Below, one piece after another: positions 19,101 to 28,935 of a stretch of DNA of 64,000 bases (within the stretch, counting starts at the first letter, position 1; each line of letters opens with the position of its first letter). The translations under genes and the position numbers were made by a program. The notes below the pieces were generated by a model that worked only from the letters and a program-made list of their open reading frames with translations, made no database searches and was not told where the DNA came from. Source of the DNA: Marispirochaeta aestuarii (lineage in GTDB: Bacteria; Spirochaetota; Spirochaetia; JC444; Marispirochaetaceae); the NCBI RefSeq assembly GCF_002087085.1, contig NZ_MWQY01000006.1:152259-216258 (forward strand). Reading direction: 5' to 3'.

Positions 19101-21092
19101 GTCGATAATATCCCCTTCCACCAGGGACTCACGACTGCGGTATTCTCCGTGAATAAAGGGGTAGTTGTTGCGCTTCATCATGACCGGCACGGCATGGGAC
19201 GAATCGAAGCGGATGCCGTCTATGTCGTATTTCTCGATAAGGGTACAGACAGAGTCTGCAAGCCACTGCCAGACGGCGAACTTGCGGTAATTCAGGAGCT
19301 TCCCGTCATTCCAACTTCCGTAGCGCCCGTCAGTGGACGCCCGGACCACCAGATTGCCGCCCTCGTCGTAGGTTCGCACGGCATATTCATCCGGCAGTTC
19401 CCGGGAGTGGCGGTTCAGGTGGGGGATGACATCTACAATTACCTTTATACCGAGACGGTGGGCTTCAGCCACCAGCGCCGTAAAGGCTTCTTCTCCCCCA
19501 AGCTTCGGTTCCAGCTCCGTCATGCTCATGGGCGCAAAGGGCGAGGGAGACTGCGCCTCCGGCGCCCAGTCTTCACGGTTGCTGCCCCTCTTCTGTGCTC
19601 CGAGAATGTAAACCGCGCTTATGTTGTATCGGGTCTTGATGTCCTCAAGATGGGCAGCCACATCGGTAAAGGTTCCGGTGCGGATTATCTGTCCCCGTTC
19701 GTTATATACCATCCCCGGATTTTCGCTGCGCCAGTAGAGCCGGGTATGACCATGGATATCGGGGAAAATTTCCAGGACCAGTTCCCCGTCAAGATCGGGA
19801 AGAACATTTATACGGCCGCTGAGGCCGTCGAGCCAGCGCCCGCCGTTTTTCAGTTTCCTGAAAACTACCCAGTCATAATTTCCCAGGGTGCGGAACAGGC
19901 GGCTCGCCTCGTAGCGTCCTGTCGCAGGATTCTGCCTGAGGGGCAGATCGGTGTAATCCAGATCACCGTCCAGCACCAGTTCTCCGGAACTCCGGTCTCC
20001 GTAGACCCGTACGAAGTAACCGCTCCTGGACTTCGGCAGGCTGAAACTGAAACGGTGCCTGCTGCCGCTCAGGATAGTTTCGAAGCGGGTTGCCAGGGGT
20101 GCGTCATACTCCTTCGGGGCGAAAACACGTTCCAGGGCAATGTTGGCCCGGTTGCGCACCTCGTGTATATCATGTCCCGAGGCGGCGGTCAGAAGACGGA
20201 CAACCTCACGAAGGGAGTCTTCCTTGTTGCGGGATTTATACTCCCTGGCAAGTTTCTCCAGGGTATCGATCCCCCTGCGGCAGTCATCATAATTGAAGAG
20301 CCCGGAATCCCCCGGCAGCCTGCTGTCCAGGAGTACCAGGATCTGTTCACGCTGCTGAGAGCTGAAGGGCTGTGTTTTACCAGGCAGGGGCTCCGGTCTG
20401 GACTGGAAAACCTCCGAGAGGGATATGATCTTGTCCAGCAGCTGATCCAGAGACCCCTTTTGAGCCTCCGTCAGTCCTTCGGTATGGGTATAGCCTGTCT
20501 CGATTGCCCGCTCTTCGATCTTCAGAATCTCGAGGAAAGAGTGATAATAGGTGTCGTCACCCTCGGCAAGACCAGTAATAACCACATCGAGCAAATTCAG
20601 ACCGAGATATATGCTCGGCTGTTCCTGCTCCGGTGGTCCGGCATTCACGTAACTGAGAAGGGAGGTTTCCGGGGATAGATGGAATATTGTCGGACTTCCG
20701 GGGCGTTCCTTGATCAATACGAAACGTCTTCCGGGAAGCAGAGGATTATTCAGCTGCTGAACGGCACGGTGTACAATAACCAGGGCGTGTAAAAGGCGGG
20801 TGGAGATTCTTCCCTGACTGTAAAACCTGCGTTTGACCGACGGTTCTTTTACCGAAGCTTCATCGATTATTCGGTTTCGAAGGGGAATAAAGGTATCCCA
20901 GGTATCTTCCGCCCCGGCAGACTCCAGGGCTCCGGCGGCCAGACTTAAATCAGGAATGAAGGCGAACGAACGGAACTGGCTTGCCGCCTCCTGCAACTCA
21001 TACTCGATATCGGATGCACTGACAAGGCCAAGCTCATCCTCCCGGAAACGAAGAAGAGCTGACGGCAACAACTCGGAAGGACTCCATCTCAT
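16194..21092 (-). CDS. glgA: Alpha-amylase-like (GH13) and glycogen synthase (GT5) fusion protein
   Basis: A 1,632-residue protein. Residues 1 to about 340 are mainly helical and unrecognised. A GH13 alpha-amylase-like barrel follows, with its catalytic triad apparently present: Asp630 in GIRFDSSH, Glu715 in LAECYWG and Asp779 in GNHDERR. From about 1070 a bacterial glycogen synthase domain begins LSAEADPFSKSGGLANVV and continues with IHRLTEQKGFQLL and MHEPGGISQLEAFACG, the donor-binding and catalytic regions that add ADP-glucose to glycogen. One chain thus combines glucan synthesis with hydrolysis or transfer. An in-frame TGA just upstream makes ATG 21092 the first start; there is no Shine-Dalgarno site. 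Related fusions probably exist in other spirochaetes (recalled, not checked). Confidence 0.93.
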   Translation of the reverse strand: MRWSPSELLPSALLRFREDELGLVSASDIEYELQEAASQFRSFAFIPDLSLAAGALESAGAEDTWDTFIPLRNRIIDEASVKEPSVKRRFYSQGRISTRLLHALVIVHRAVQQLNNPLLPGRRFVLIKERPGSPTIFHLSPETSLLSYVNAGPPEQEQPSIYLGLNLLDVVITGLAEGDDTYYHSFLEILKIEERAIETGYTHTEGLTEAQKGSLDQLLDKIISLSEVFQSRPEPLPGKTQPFSSQQREQILVLLDSRLPGDSGLFNYDDCRRGIDTLEKLAREYKSRNKEDSLREVVRLLTAASGHDIHEVRNRANIALERVFAPKEYDAPLATRFETILSGSRHRFSFSLPKSRSGYFVRVYGDRSSGELVLDGDLDYTDLPLRQNPATGRYEASRLFRTLGNYDWVVFRKLKNGGRWLDGLSGRINVLPDLDGELVLEIFPDIHGHTRLYWRSENPGMVYNERGQIIRTGTFTDVAAHLEDIKTRYNISAVYILGAQKRGSNREDWAPEAQSPSPFAPMSMTELEPKLGGEEAFTALVAEAHRLGIKVIVDVIPHLNRHSRELPDEYAVRTYDEGGNLVVRASTDGRYGSWNDGKLLNYRKFAVWQWLADSVCTLIEKYDIDGIRFDSSHAVPVMMKRNNYPFIHGEYRSRESLVEGDIIDNTREYDHLVTTSYYDSSCAELIAVPFHYYLSLRVHRLLRHLGKRYFVNLAECYWGREQYLSRTGTVPYNSSLFKICENIIHGKTDVREIYHIYQNYFPSILPPGAQMLGILGNHDERRALNTFGRRGYRAAVMLTSFLSSIILDFEGSAEGESWKVFLDNIYVNWNDFEREAYRGTVDFYTELYNEHRNNRGPAYLVWAGNPMVAAALRFNSEVGFIGAFNFADRDENASIRFDDPRLPLEDEAYYHVSDPIYSAVTGMSGWYTGAELRHSRVEMLIPHTDRYKVLVLRRISTAEERKKVYPELLRQSIYRLCSAGSRTAVSAALFYNEMKAHAGSYREFTTYISKTLAPLMQDNPEALRLGLKRFLYYLWRDEADHSENPVWAYLADMRKDADPTVRETGEYLQYSYRGGSLVFLSAEADPFSKSGGLANVVYELPRELANMGESAVVITPLYRQGDAKSVQKMEQACRRYNVSYTGRNVRFWILDQEYEAGVHTAMVDGIRYYLLEHHEFFDGLYYGVTGAERLRRRVALSRAAAELVREFSLDPLVIFTNDAYSGIFSAIVRSDPRYAGQPVFDRASLVHIIHNGGWQYFDAYRRWEAGNDLFRLFNLAGHEYWRFEDPQEAVKINCMAAGIRSANKVVTVSPSYAKQIQIASDGMEKILHDVSGINNGVGGDFRKRALQRLEEEKFLEKNIGALYSCIEKDPLLKNQLEEKYAEILVPGEIEALKQGRRRRLLERLRIKLLLQLTRGLQVDPDTPLFVMIHRLTEQKGFQLLLEASEGVFTTLGYQGIIGGAVAGGDERGDEIARGLMSLKDWFPGQVSVGIGFQDVRIPLLGADLFLMPSMHEPGGISQLEAFACGCFVCARATGGLRDTVHGMVKEKRTLRGNGVLFSDYSAVAFYDAMQRFHQIYSEESPETLESARQRMEKDIFSWRKPAENYRDLVYSMKEIIPLGGNATLASGSTKGV

Positions 21093-21098
21093 ATCTAT

Positions 21099-21127
21099 AT
21101 AGTATCAGCTGTTTCGCCTGACCGCAA
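21099..21127 (-). promoter_or_regulatory. Predicted promoter abutting the glycogen synthase start
   Basis: TTGCGG (21127-21122), 17 nt, TACTAT (21104-21099), then only 6 nt to ATG 21092. Expected transcription start is the A of the ATG. It shares the 13-mer ATTTGCGGTCAGG with the chemotaxis receptor promoter. Confidence 0.5.
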
Positions 21128-21219
21128 ATGGATACTAAAAATATATATGGGAACCTCTAAAAAGGAATCAGGATACCCGACAAACGGAGCAGGACTCAGG
21201 CTATCGGATATCCCGAAGC

Positions 21220-21417
21220 TTATTCCTCTTCGTCTTCAGTTTCAGACTCCAGACTCTCTTCCTCGGGGACAAAGAAGAGGTCCTTCAGGGTTTCTTCATC
21301 GGCAATCTGTCCACCGTCGCTGTCGCCTTCCTGTTTTTTCAACTTTTTCTCTTCTTTCTTTTTCTTTTTCTCCAGCTCGCGTCTGCGTTTTTCATATGAA
21401 AAATGATTTCGTCCCAC
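21220..21417 (-). CDS. Small charged protein, Lys-rich then Glu-rich
   Basis: A 65-residue protein starting with GTG at 21417, preceded by AAGGAGAG at ideal spacing. The N-terminal half (MGRNHFSYEKRRRELEKK) is a basic helix and the C-terminus is strongly acidic (ending ETEDEEE). Small proteins beginning this way occur in many bacteria next to RNA-binding or cold-shock genes (recalled, not checked); function unknown. It follows the RRM gene on the same strand, and a terminator hairpin lies between, its T-run merging into this gene's Shine-Dalgarno site. Expression may depend on read-through. Confidence 0.75.
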   Translation of the reverse strand: MGRNHFSYEKRRRELEKKKKKEEKKLKKQEGDSDGGQIADEETLKDLFFVPEEESLESETEDEEE

Positions 21418-21430
21418 TGACTCTCCTTAA

Positions 21431-21459
21431 AAGAAAAAGCCAGGCCATGGGGCCTGGCT
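21431..21459 (-). terminator. Rho-independent terminator after the RRM gene
   Basis: On the minus strand AGCCAGGCC pairs with GGCCTGGCT (9 bp, 4-nt loop, 21459-21438), followed by TTTTCTTTT. It lies 37 bp after the RRM stop and immediately before the Shine-Dalgarno site of the small charged-protein gene. Confidence 0.85.
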
Positions 21460-21495
21460 CGTGTATTTCAGTTATTCAATTATTGCGTACTGAAA

Positions 21496-21771
21496 CTAGT
21501 ACTGAAATCTGCGTTCCCGGGGCTTCCGGTCGTTGGCTTCGCTGACCCGCAGTTCGCGGCCGTCAAGCTGCTGACCGTTCAGCGCGGAAATCGCCGCTTC
21601 AGCGGAATCATCCTCTTCCATTTCGACGAAACCGAATCCCTTGGACCGGTCAGTGTAGCGGTCAGTGATGATCTTTGCGCTTATTACATTTCCGTACTGC
21701 GCGAAGGCCTGATTCAGCTGATCCTCGGTGGTGGAGTAATTAAGATTACCCACATAAATCTTCTTTGCCAA
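21496..21771 (-). CDS. RRM-type RNA-binding protein
   Basis: A single RNA-recognition motif of about 91 residues: RNP2 is KIYVGNLNY at the N-terminus, and RNP1 is SKGFGFVEM. It ends in a short basic tail. Such small bacterial RRM proteins (Rbp family) bind single-stranded RNA and are often cold- or stress-regulated. The start is TTG at 21771: GAGGAG lies 7 nt upstream and the RRM begins right after it. The open frame continues to 21897 but that extension has no family similarity. The leader contains a CATCCG/CGGATG hairpin (21786-21810), a possible regulatory element. Confidence 0.88.
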   Translation of the reverse strand: MAKKIYVGNLNYSTTEDQLNQAFAQYGNVISAKIITDRYTDRSKGFGFVEMEEDDSAEAAISALNGQQLDGRELRVSEANDRKPRERRFQY

Positions 21772-22100
21772 TGTTCTGCTCCTCTCATCCGCTATTCCTC
21801 GGTGCGGATGACAACAAATATCTGTAACTTTTTGTTCCTTGTGGAATTCAGACCAGTATCGTAAAGGGAAAATGCAATCGAAAGATCGTCTAAGCAAGAA
21901 CGAAGGCCGAAAAGCAGTCTAAAACCTTTTAGAAAACCAGCACAGTACAAAGAACAACGGCCGGCATAAGCACCGAACGTTTTGGTTACCCGATCATACT
22001 AGCAGAGATAGTCACTGCAGTCAAGAGCAAAAAAAACTCTTCTCATCCCGATATACCTGGGATAGACTGACCATACCGCGCAGATCTCAAGGAGGGGACA
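21772..22100. other. 329-bp divergent intergenic region
   Basis: No gene is seen between the RRM gene (minus) and the esterase gene (plus). It holds the RRM leader hairpin at 21786-21810, a perfect inverted repeat TCTAAAA-CC-TTTTAGA at 21918-21933, and an A-tract at about 22029-22036. The repeat could be an operator or a leader stem; no partner copy fixes its role. Confidence 0.5.
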
Positions 22101-23072
22101 ATGGCTTTTTACGATCTTTCCAGGGAGGAACTCCACCACTTCATGCCGGAGATTCCCGAACCCCCGGACTTTGATCAGTTCTGGTACGAAACCCTGAAGG
22201 ACACCCGTTCCTGTCCCCTGAATCCCCGTTTTACCCCGGCGGATTTCCACCTTACGGAGATCGAAAGTTATGACGTGACCTTCGCCGGTTTTATGGGACA
22301 GGAGATAAAAGGCTGGCTTCTGCTCCCGGCCAGCCGCAAAAAGGATCTGGCCTGCGTGGTCCAGTTCATTGGCTACGGCGGTGGCAGGGGATTCCCCACC
22401 GACTGGCTCAGCTGGGCCGCTGCCGGGTATGCGAATCTCATAATGGATACCCGGGGACAGGGGTCAAAATGGAGACGCGGGGACACTCCGGACCCGGAAA
22501 TGCAGGGAAGCAATCCTCATTATCCCGGCTTTATGACCCGGGGAATCCTCTCCCGGGAAACATATTACTACCGGCGCCTGATAAGCGATGCTGTCCGGGC
22601 AATTGAAACAGCACGGACTCACGACGGCATCGACGAAGACAGAATCATAGTGACAGGAATCAGTCAGGGTGGAGGGCTGGCGATAGCCGCTGCAGCTCTG
22701 GACGGAAGGGTTGCTGCAGCCATGCCGGATGTGCCCTTTCTCTGCCATTTCAGGAGAGCCACAACCATTACCGATATGTCCCCCTACAAGGAGATCGCCG
22801 AGTTCTGTCATACCCACAGGGACAGGGAAGATCTGGTTTTCGAGGTGCTGGACTATTTCGACAACCTGCATTTTGCAAAGCGCGCGGGAATGCCGGCCCT
22901 CTTTTCCACATCCCTTATGGACCAGATCTGCCCCCCCTCCACGGTCTTTGCCGCATACAACCACTGGAAAGGTAAAAAGCAGATCAGCACCTATACCTTC
23001 AACGGTCATGAGGGGGGCGAAGGATACCAGTTTCTCGAACAGCTCGACTTTCTGAAGGGTCTCGGATTATAG
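22101..23072 (+). CDS. Acetyl xylan esterase / cephalosporin-C deacetylase family alpha/beta hydrolase
   Basis: A 323-residue AXE1-family esterase. The N-terminus PEPPDFDQFWYETL is typical. It contains VVQFIGYGGGRG and DTRGQGS, the nucleophile Ser in GISQGGG, an acid Asp in LMDQICPP, and the His in FNGHEGGE, so the triad is complete. Members remove acetyl groups from xylo-oligosaccharides and other small esters in the cytoplasm. There is no signal peptide, which fits action on imported oligosaccharides. The start has AAGGAGG upstream. It stands alone; no xylan genes are nearby. Confidence 0.92.
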   Translation: MAFYDLSREELHHFMPEIPEPPDFDQFWYETLKDTRSCPLNPRFTPADFHLTEIESYDVTFAGFMGQEIKGWLLLPASRKKDLACVVQFIGYGGGRGFPTDWLSWAAAGYANLIMDTRGQGSKWRRGDTPDPEMQGSNPHYPGFMTRGILSRETYYYRRLISDAVRAIETARTHDGIDEDRIIVTGISQGGGLAIAAAALDGRVAAAMPDVPFLCHFRRATTITDMSPYKEIAEFCHTHRDREDLVFEVLDYFDNLHFAKRAGMPALFSTSLMDQICPPSTVFAAYNHWKGKKQISTYTFNGHEGGEGYQFLEQLDFLKGLGL

Positions 23073-23092
23073 GCATTCCGGTACCGCAGGTT

Positions 23093-25021
23093 TCATACCA
23101 GCCGGCAGCGTTCAACCAGTCTGCTGAAAGCGTCTCTGACTCCCTCGGGCGGGGCCTCCTCGAGACGGTCAAGAAGATCGTAATACAGGTTCCAGGCCCG
23201 CCGTTCACGCTGCCACCGGTGCGCGAGCTCTCCCCGGGGCCCGCGTTTTCTCTTCAGAATCTCCGGGAGCCGACGGGCAGCCAGTTCAAGTACCTCTTTA
23301 CGTGCCCCGGGACTCCCCTTGGAGGTATCCACAAGGTGCAGGGCAAGACGCAGACCTGCGGAGATGGCCGGAGCCGCACTGATAAAACAGCCGGTAAAGG
23401 GATCGACCATGGCCTTGGTCATTTTCTGTCCACCCTGCAGAAACGACGCATAATCGGAAAAAACCAGGGTACGGACCAGGTCTCCCACATAGGAACCGGC
23501 TTTCCCGGCCGTTACCGCCTGGGATGCAAAGGCCTCCTTGTCGTGACGCATTATCAGCCCGGGCTGGTGCAGGTATCCCAGGCGGGGCGGTCCTTCGGCG
23601 GTAAAGGTGGACAGAATATATGCCTGATCCTCAGCACGGCCTACAAAGCCCGGGGTAAAGGGGCGGTGCCGCCTGAGACTCTCCAGGAGAATCCCGTTGG
23701 TGCCCCCGGTAACGTGGAAACGCTCTATTGCCGAATCTGTTCCATCGGGCATGCCCTCTTCGCCATAGCGGGTCATCATCTCCGCCCTGGTGGAAACCGC
23801 CATGGGGCGCTGTTTGAAAAAGAAGAGATCCTCTCCCGTGGGAGTCGACTCGGGCCACGGGATATCCGGCGTAAAAAGTCCCCGACGGATGTCTCCTTCA
23901 TTGACCAGCGCCCCGGCTATCATGCCGAGTTCACACTCTTTTCCCTGAAAATCCCGCCCATACGCGCCCCACAGGGGCGAAGTGAAAAGCTCGAATGCCG
24001 ATTTGCCGGTCTCGGCAATCAGTTCCTGCTGGGGAAAAACCTGATCCAGATCGATCTTGAAGGTACCCCGGATATCCGGGTCCAGCAACACCGACCACAG
24101 GGCGGGAAATGCTTTTAAAAAGCTGTAGTGCCTGCCATACTCTCCATCAACGCCGAAGACTTCCCGCAGCAGGAGCCGTTCTTCGTCCCCGTCAATACAG
24201 GGAGCCAGGATATTCAGAATTTCCGCCGTATCGTCCTCGGTAAAACCGAAAACCTCGAGACCTTCGAGACTTTTTTTCTCTTCTCCAGAAAGAACGGAGC
24301 TGAGCCACTCCCCTGCAAGGGGACGCAGATCCCGGTGGGTAACGGATATCGAAAGCAGTACTTTTACATGAGAGGCGTCTGCCCCTGGACGCCGTTCCTT
24401 CTCCACACCATAGGCCCGGGCAAGTCCCTTTAAACCGTACAGAACCTCGTTGGATTCCGGAGATGTCCCAAGGGGAACCGGATGGTCGTACCAGTACTGC
24501 TGCGGCCCCTTTGCCGCATCCAGGGCTTTTTTACGAAGGGAATTATCCGCCGGTACCGGATCTTTTCCGGGCACCGGTACTGTGAGCAGGACATTCGAGG
24601 TAAAGAGCATCTCCCTTTCCGGCCTGGTGATGGGAACTTCGGCGGGGCGCAGGACTTTGATCCGGCGACGTTTCCGCAGTTTGTCGATCTGCGCCCGAGG
24701 ATCATCGTCCAGATAGAGGGCTTCCGGAAAGAAGACCTTCCACAGCAGCCCGGGCCGTTCCTTTATTGAAGCGCCGGAACCCAGAAAACGGACAAGCTCC
24801 TCAATGTCCCTGGAGACGCTGCTCTCCTGTAACTGGAGAAATTCATCCTCGATACAATCAACCAGCGTCAGAAATGGTTCGGTCAGCGTCTCCCTGGGGG
24901 CGGACCCGCTGAGAACCTCGAAAAAGTCATCCGCCCCTCGTGCGGCTTCGTCACCTCCCGTCTCCACTCCTTCAAGAAGTGCCGGAATCAGAAGAGAAAA
25001 AAGCTCTGCAGTTGTAAGCAT
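23093..25021 (-). CDS. Unrecognised 642-residue protein, possibly a GT-A type glycosyltransferase
   Basis: I cannot assign this protein to a named family. It is soluble (no signal peptide or membrane helix) and large. Three stretches resemble nucleotide-sugar transferases: VLLTVPVPGKDP, WYDHPVPLGTSPESNEVLYG, and VTGGTNGILLESLRRHRPF followed by FVGRAEDQAYIL. The last is laid out like the acceptor and E/D-containing loop of GT-A enzymes, and a GLFTPDIPWP stretch could carry the metal-binding acid. The C-terminal 150 residues are helical. ATG 25021 has AAGGAT upstream. It may act on an intracellular glucan or compatible solute, but this is a guess. Confidence 0.6.
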   Translation of the reverse strand: MLTTAELFSLLIPALLEGVETGGDEAARGADDFFEVLSGSAPRETLTEPFLTLVDCIEDEFLQLQESSVSRDIEELVRFLGSGASIKERPGLLWKVFFPEALYLDDDPRAQIDKLRKRRRIKVLRPAEVPITRPEREMLFTSNVLLTVPVPGKDPVPADNSLRKKALDAAKGPQQYWYDHPVPLGTSPESNEVLYGLKGLARAYGVEKERRPGADASHVKVLLSISVTHRDLRPLAGEWLSSVLSGEEKKSLEGLEVFGFTEDDTAEILNILAPCIDGDEERLLLREVFGVDGEYGRHYSFLKAFPALWSVLLDPDIRGTFKIDLDQVFPQQELIAETGKSAFELFTSPLWGAYGRDFQGKECELGMIAGALVNEGDIRRGLFTPDIPWPESTPTGEDLFFFKQRPMAVSTRAEMMTRYGEEGMPDGTDSAIERFHVTGGTNGILLESLRRHRPFTPGFVGRAEDQAYILSTFTAEGPPRLGYLHQPGLIMRHDKEAFASQAVTAGKAGSYVGDLVRTLVFSDYASFLQGGQKMTKAMVDPFTGCFISAAPAISAGLRLALHLVDTSKGSPGARKEVLELAARRLPEILKRKRGPRGELAHRWQRERRAWNLYYDLLDRLEEAPPEGVRDAFSRLVERCRLV

Positions 25022-25292
25022 CAGCGATCCTTGTCTTATGCAGAATACTATCGAATTCTGCGGATAAATTGTCGGGCCATTTCAGGGTATAAGTATAAAG
25101 CCTGATCCAGACTCTTTCAAACAGATTACAGGTTTTCTCCAAAGCATGACCATCGGTGTGCCGGCACAGCGGGCTGCCCGACTGGAGACACCGGAATTAT
25201 TCTCCCTCCCCCGGGGAGGGGGGGCGAGGCAGTTGATCAAAGGAGGGAATAGCACGTATTCTTTAGCGCAATCATAACATTTGGAGGTCATG
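25022..25292. other. 271-bp intergenic region with a GC-rich perfect palindrome
   Basis: This lies between the unrecognised gene (minus) and a lipoprotein gene (plus). It contains the palindrome-like CCCTCCCC-C-GGGGAGGG at 25204-25220, without a T-run on either side. On the minus strand about 25150-25195 there is a vague resemblance to part of a cobalamin riboswitch core, but the conserved B12 box is missing. I see no gene. Confidence 0.4.
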
Positions 25293-25667
25293 ATGAAGCG
25301 AGTCGGTCTTTTGCTTATTACTCTTGTATTTGCAGTTTCCTGTACCACAGCAAGTTTTCAGGGAATGCAGATGACCCGGGAAACTCCGTCGTTCAACGTG
25401 GTGGGCGAGTTCGAAAGGACCCTGTCTCAGCACGGGATAATCGGCGGCTGGTCCGGCGGCAGTCTGATAAAACTTTCGGACAATGATGAACGGATCTTTT
25501 CCATAATTTCCGACGAGATTCAGAAGAAAGGCGGGGATGCCGCCATTGATGTAACCATCGAGTACGGCGCGGGTTTTCTGAATCTTCTGCTGAATGCAAT
25601 CACTTTCAGCATCTACAATCCCGGAAAGATCGTTATCAAAGGGACAGTAATCAAATACACAAATTAG
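25293..25667 (+). CDS. Small hypothetical lipoprotein
   Basis: A 124-residue protein with signal sequence MKRVGLLLITLVFAVSC; the Cys of FAVSC is the lipidation site. Mature residues show GGWSGGSLIKL and GGDAAIDVTIEYGAGF, followed by a hydrophobic stretch (FLNLLLNAITFSIYNPGK), suggesting insertion in or contact with a membrane. Family not identified. The second ATG of ATGATG (25293) is preferred, with GGAGG 5 nt upstream. A strong terminator follows. Confidence 0.78.
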   Translation: MKRVGLLLITLVFAVSCTTASFQGMQMTRETPSFNVVGEFERTLSQHGIIGGWSGGSLIKLSDNDERIFSIISDEIQKKGGDAAIDVTIEYGAGFLNLLLNAITFSIYNPGKIVIKGTVIKYTN

Positions 25668-25688
25668 AGCACCCCAACTCTTGAATTT

Positions 25689-25722
25689 AACCGGCAGCCG
25701 GAACTGCCGGTTTTCTTTTCTT
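25689..25722 (+). terminator. Rho-independent terminator of the small lipoprotein gene
   Basis: AACCGGCAG pairs with CTGCCGGTT (9 bp, loop CCGGAA, 25689-25712), followed by TTCTTTTCTT. It lies 21 bp after the lipoprotein stop codon. Confidence 0.9.
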
Positions 25723-25765
25723 CCGACTATTGGCAGCCCCCTCTTTTTCCTGTACAAAGCGGAAT

Positions 25766-26947
25766 ATGAGCAGTCCGGATAAACGATTCCTTATTTACCC
25801 TGCGGCCTTTATGGTGAACGGCGGCATAACCATGCTGAATTTCAGCGTAATCTTTTTTATGCGCAGAACCTACGGTACATCCCCCGCACTGGTGGGATGG
25901 ATGTCCGCATTCTGGGCCTTTGCATATCTGATCGGATGTATCGGTCTGGGGGGCATAAGCCGCCGGCTCTCCTACCGTCGGGCCCTGCCTCTTGCGACCT
26001 CGGTAATGGGGATCTCCACCCTCCTGATCCTGATCATTCCCTGGGAGATTTCCGCCCTCTTCTGGTATATGCTTTTCGGCCTTATTACCGCCCTTCACTG
26101 GCCCCCTCTTATGGGCTGGCTCTCCGAAGGTCTCGAAGGACGGGACCTGAGCCGGGCGGTGGGGGGGTTCAATCTTGCCTGGAGTACAGGAGCCGGGGCA
26201 GGACCCTTTATTGCCGGACTTCTGATTGAACAGAGCCTGCGGCTCCCCCTTTTGGTCATTGCCCTGCTGTACGGTTTTGTGGCAGTACTCTACATCACCA
26301 CCTTCAGTCTCTCCCGGCGCAGGAAAAGCAGGATCGCCGATCTGCCTGAAATTGACCTGCCGAAAATCAAGGACCAGAGCTCGCCCCTCCGTTATGCCGG
26401 CTGGATAGGCGTCTCTTCCTCTTACACCCTTCTGGGAGCGCTTATGTTCATCTTTCCCATGTATGCCGAGGATGTCCTTGGATATGCTGAAAGCTTTACG
26501 GGGCTTCTTCTTTTTCTGCGGGGAGCTGTTACCGTGGCAGGTTTTTACCTGGCCGGAAAGACCATCTTCTGGCACCATAATCCGCTGCAGATAAGTATAA
26601 GCCAGCTGCTCCTCGGGGCATGCGCCCTGCTACTCGCCTTCGCCTTCAGACCGGGAACGTATCTTACGCTGTATATTTTCTTCGGACTGATCTTCGCACT
26701 GCAGTACGCCACCAGTATCTTCCACGGGGTTTCCGGTGCCCTGAACCGGGAACAGCGCATGGCCATTCATGAGGGATCCCTTACCTTCGGAGTGGTGCTG
26801 GGCTCCGCAGGGGGAGGGCTTCTATACCAGTGGTTTTCCTTCCGGTCCGTAATGGTGATGATCGCCCTGGCGGTTGCGGCGGCTTCTTTCGCACAGGTCC
26901 TGAGTTACCGGAAGCTTTCCAGGAGCACAAAAAAGGCCGCTTCCTGA
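25766..26947 (+). CDS. MFS transporter
   Basis: A predicted 12-helix carrier of 393 residues with the MFS layout: the first helix FMVNGGITMLNFSVIFFM, a loop 2-3 region GGISRRLSYRRALPLA, and a central cytoplasmic loop rich in Arg/Lys (SRRRKSRI). ATG 25766 is chosen; an upstream TTG at 25730 would start just beyond the preceding terminator and adds polar residues. Substrate unknown. Its last codons overlap the hairpin that terminates groEL on the other strand. Confidence 0.85.
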   Translation: MSSPDKRFLIYPAAFMVNGGITMLNFSVIFFMRRTYGTSPALVGWMSAFWAFAYLIGCIGLGGISRRLSYRRALPLATSVMGISTLLILIIPWEISALFWYMLFGLITALHWPPLMGWLSEGLEGRDLSRAVGGFNLAWSTGAGAGPFIAGLLIEQSLRLPLLVIALLYGFVAVLYITTFSLSRRRKSRIADLPEIDLPKIKDQSSPLRYAGWIGVSSSYTLLGALMFIFPMYAEDVLGYAESFTGLLLFLRGAVTVAGFYLAGKTIFWHHNPLQISISQLLLGACALLLAFAFRPGTYLTLYIFFGLIFALQYATSIFHGVSGALNREQRMAIHEGSLTFGVVLGSAGGGLLYQWFSFRSVMVMIALAVAAASFAQVLSYRKLSRSTKKAAS

Positions 26948-26966
26948 TAATTCTCAGGAAACGGCC
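26929..26966 (-). terminator. Terminator of the groES-groEL transcript
   Basis: On the minus strand a 13-position stem with one mismatch (TCAGGAAACGGCC region with GGCCGCTTCCTGA, 26966-26935, loop 6 nt) is followed by a run of six T (26934-26929). It lies 26 bp after the groEL stop and overlaps the 3' end of the convergent MFS gene. Confidence 0.9.
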
Positions 26967-26991
26967 TCGATTACTCAATGCACAGAATTCT

Positions 26992-28904
<1,913 letters not shown>

Positions 28905-28935
28905 TGTGTTTCTCCATGCTTGTAAGAAGATTTAA

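Noticed and set aside
21772..21897. Upstream extension of the RRM frame
   Set aside because: The family N-terminus begins at the TTG 21771 with a good Shine-Dalgarno site; the extra 42 codons lie in the structured leader.
25120..25200. Possible cobalamin riboswitch on the minus strand
   Set aside because: A GGTG...CCCGCTGTG stretch recalls part of the core, but the conserved B12 box (AGYCAGGAGACCTGCC type) and pairing order are missing, and the downstream gene is not B12-related.
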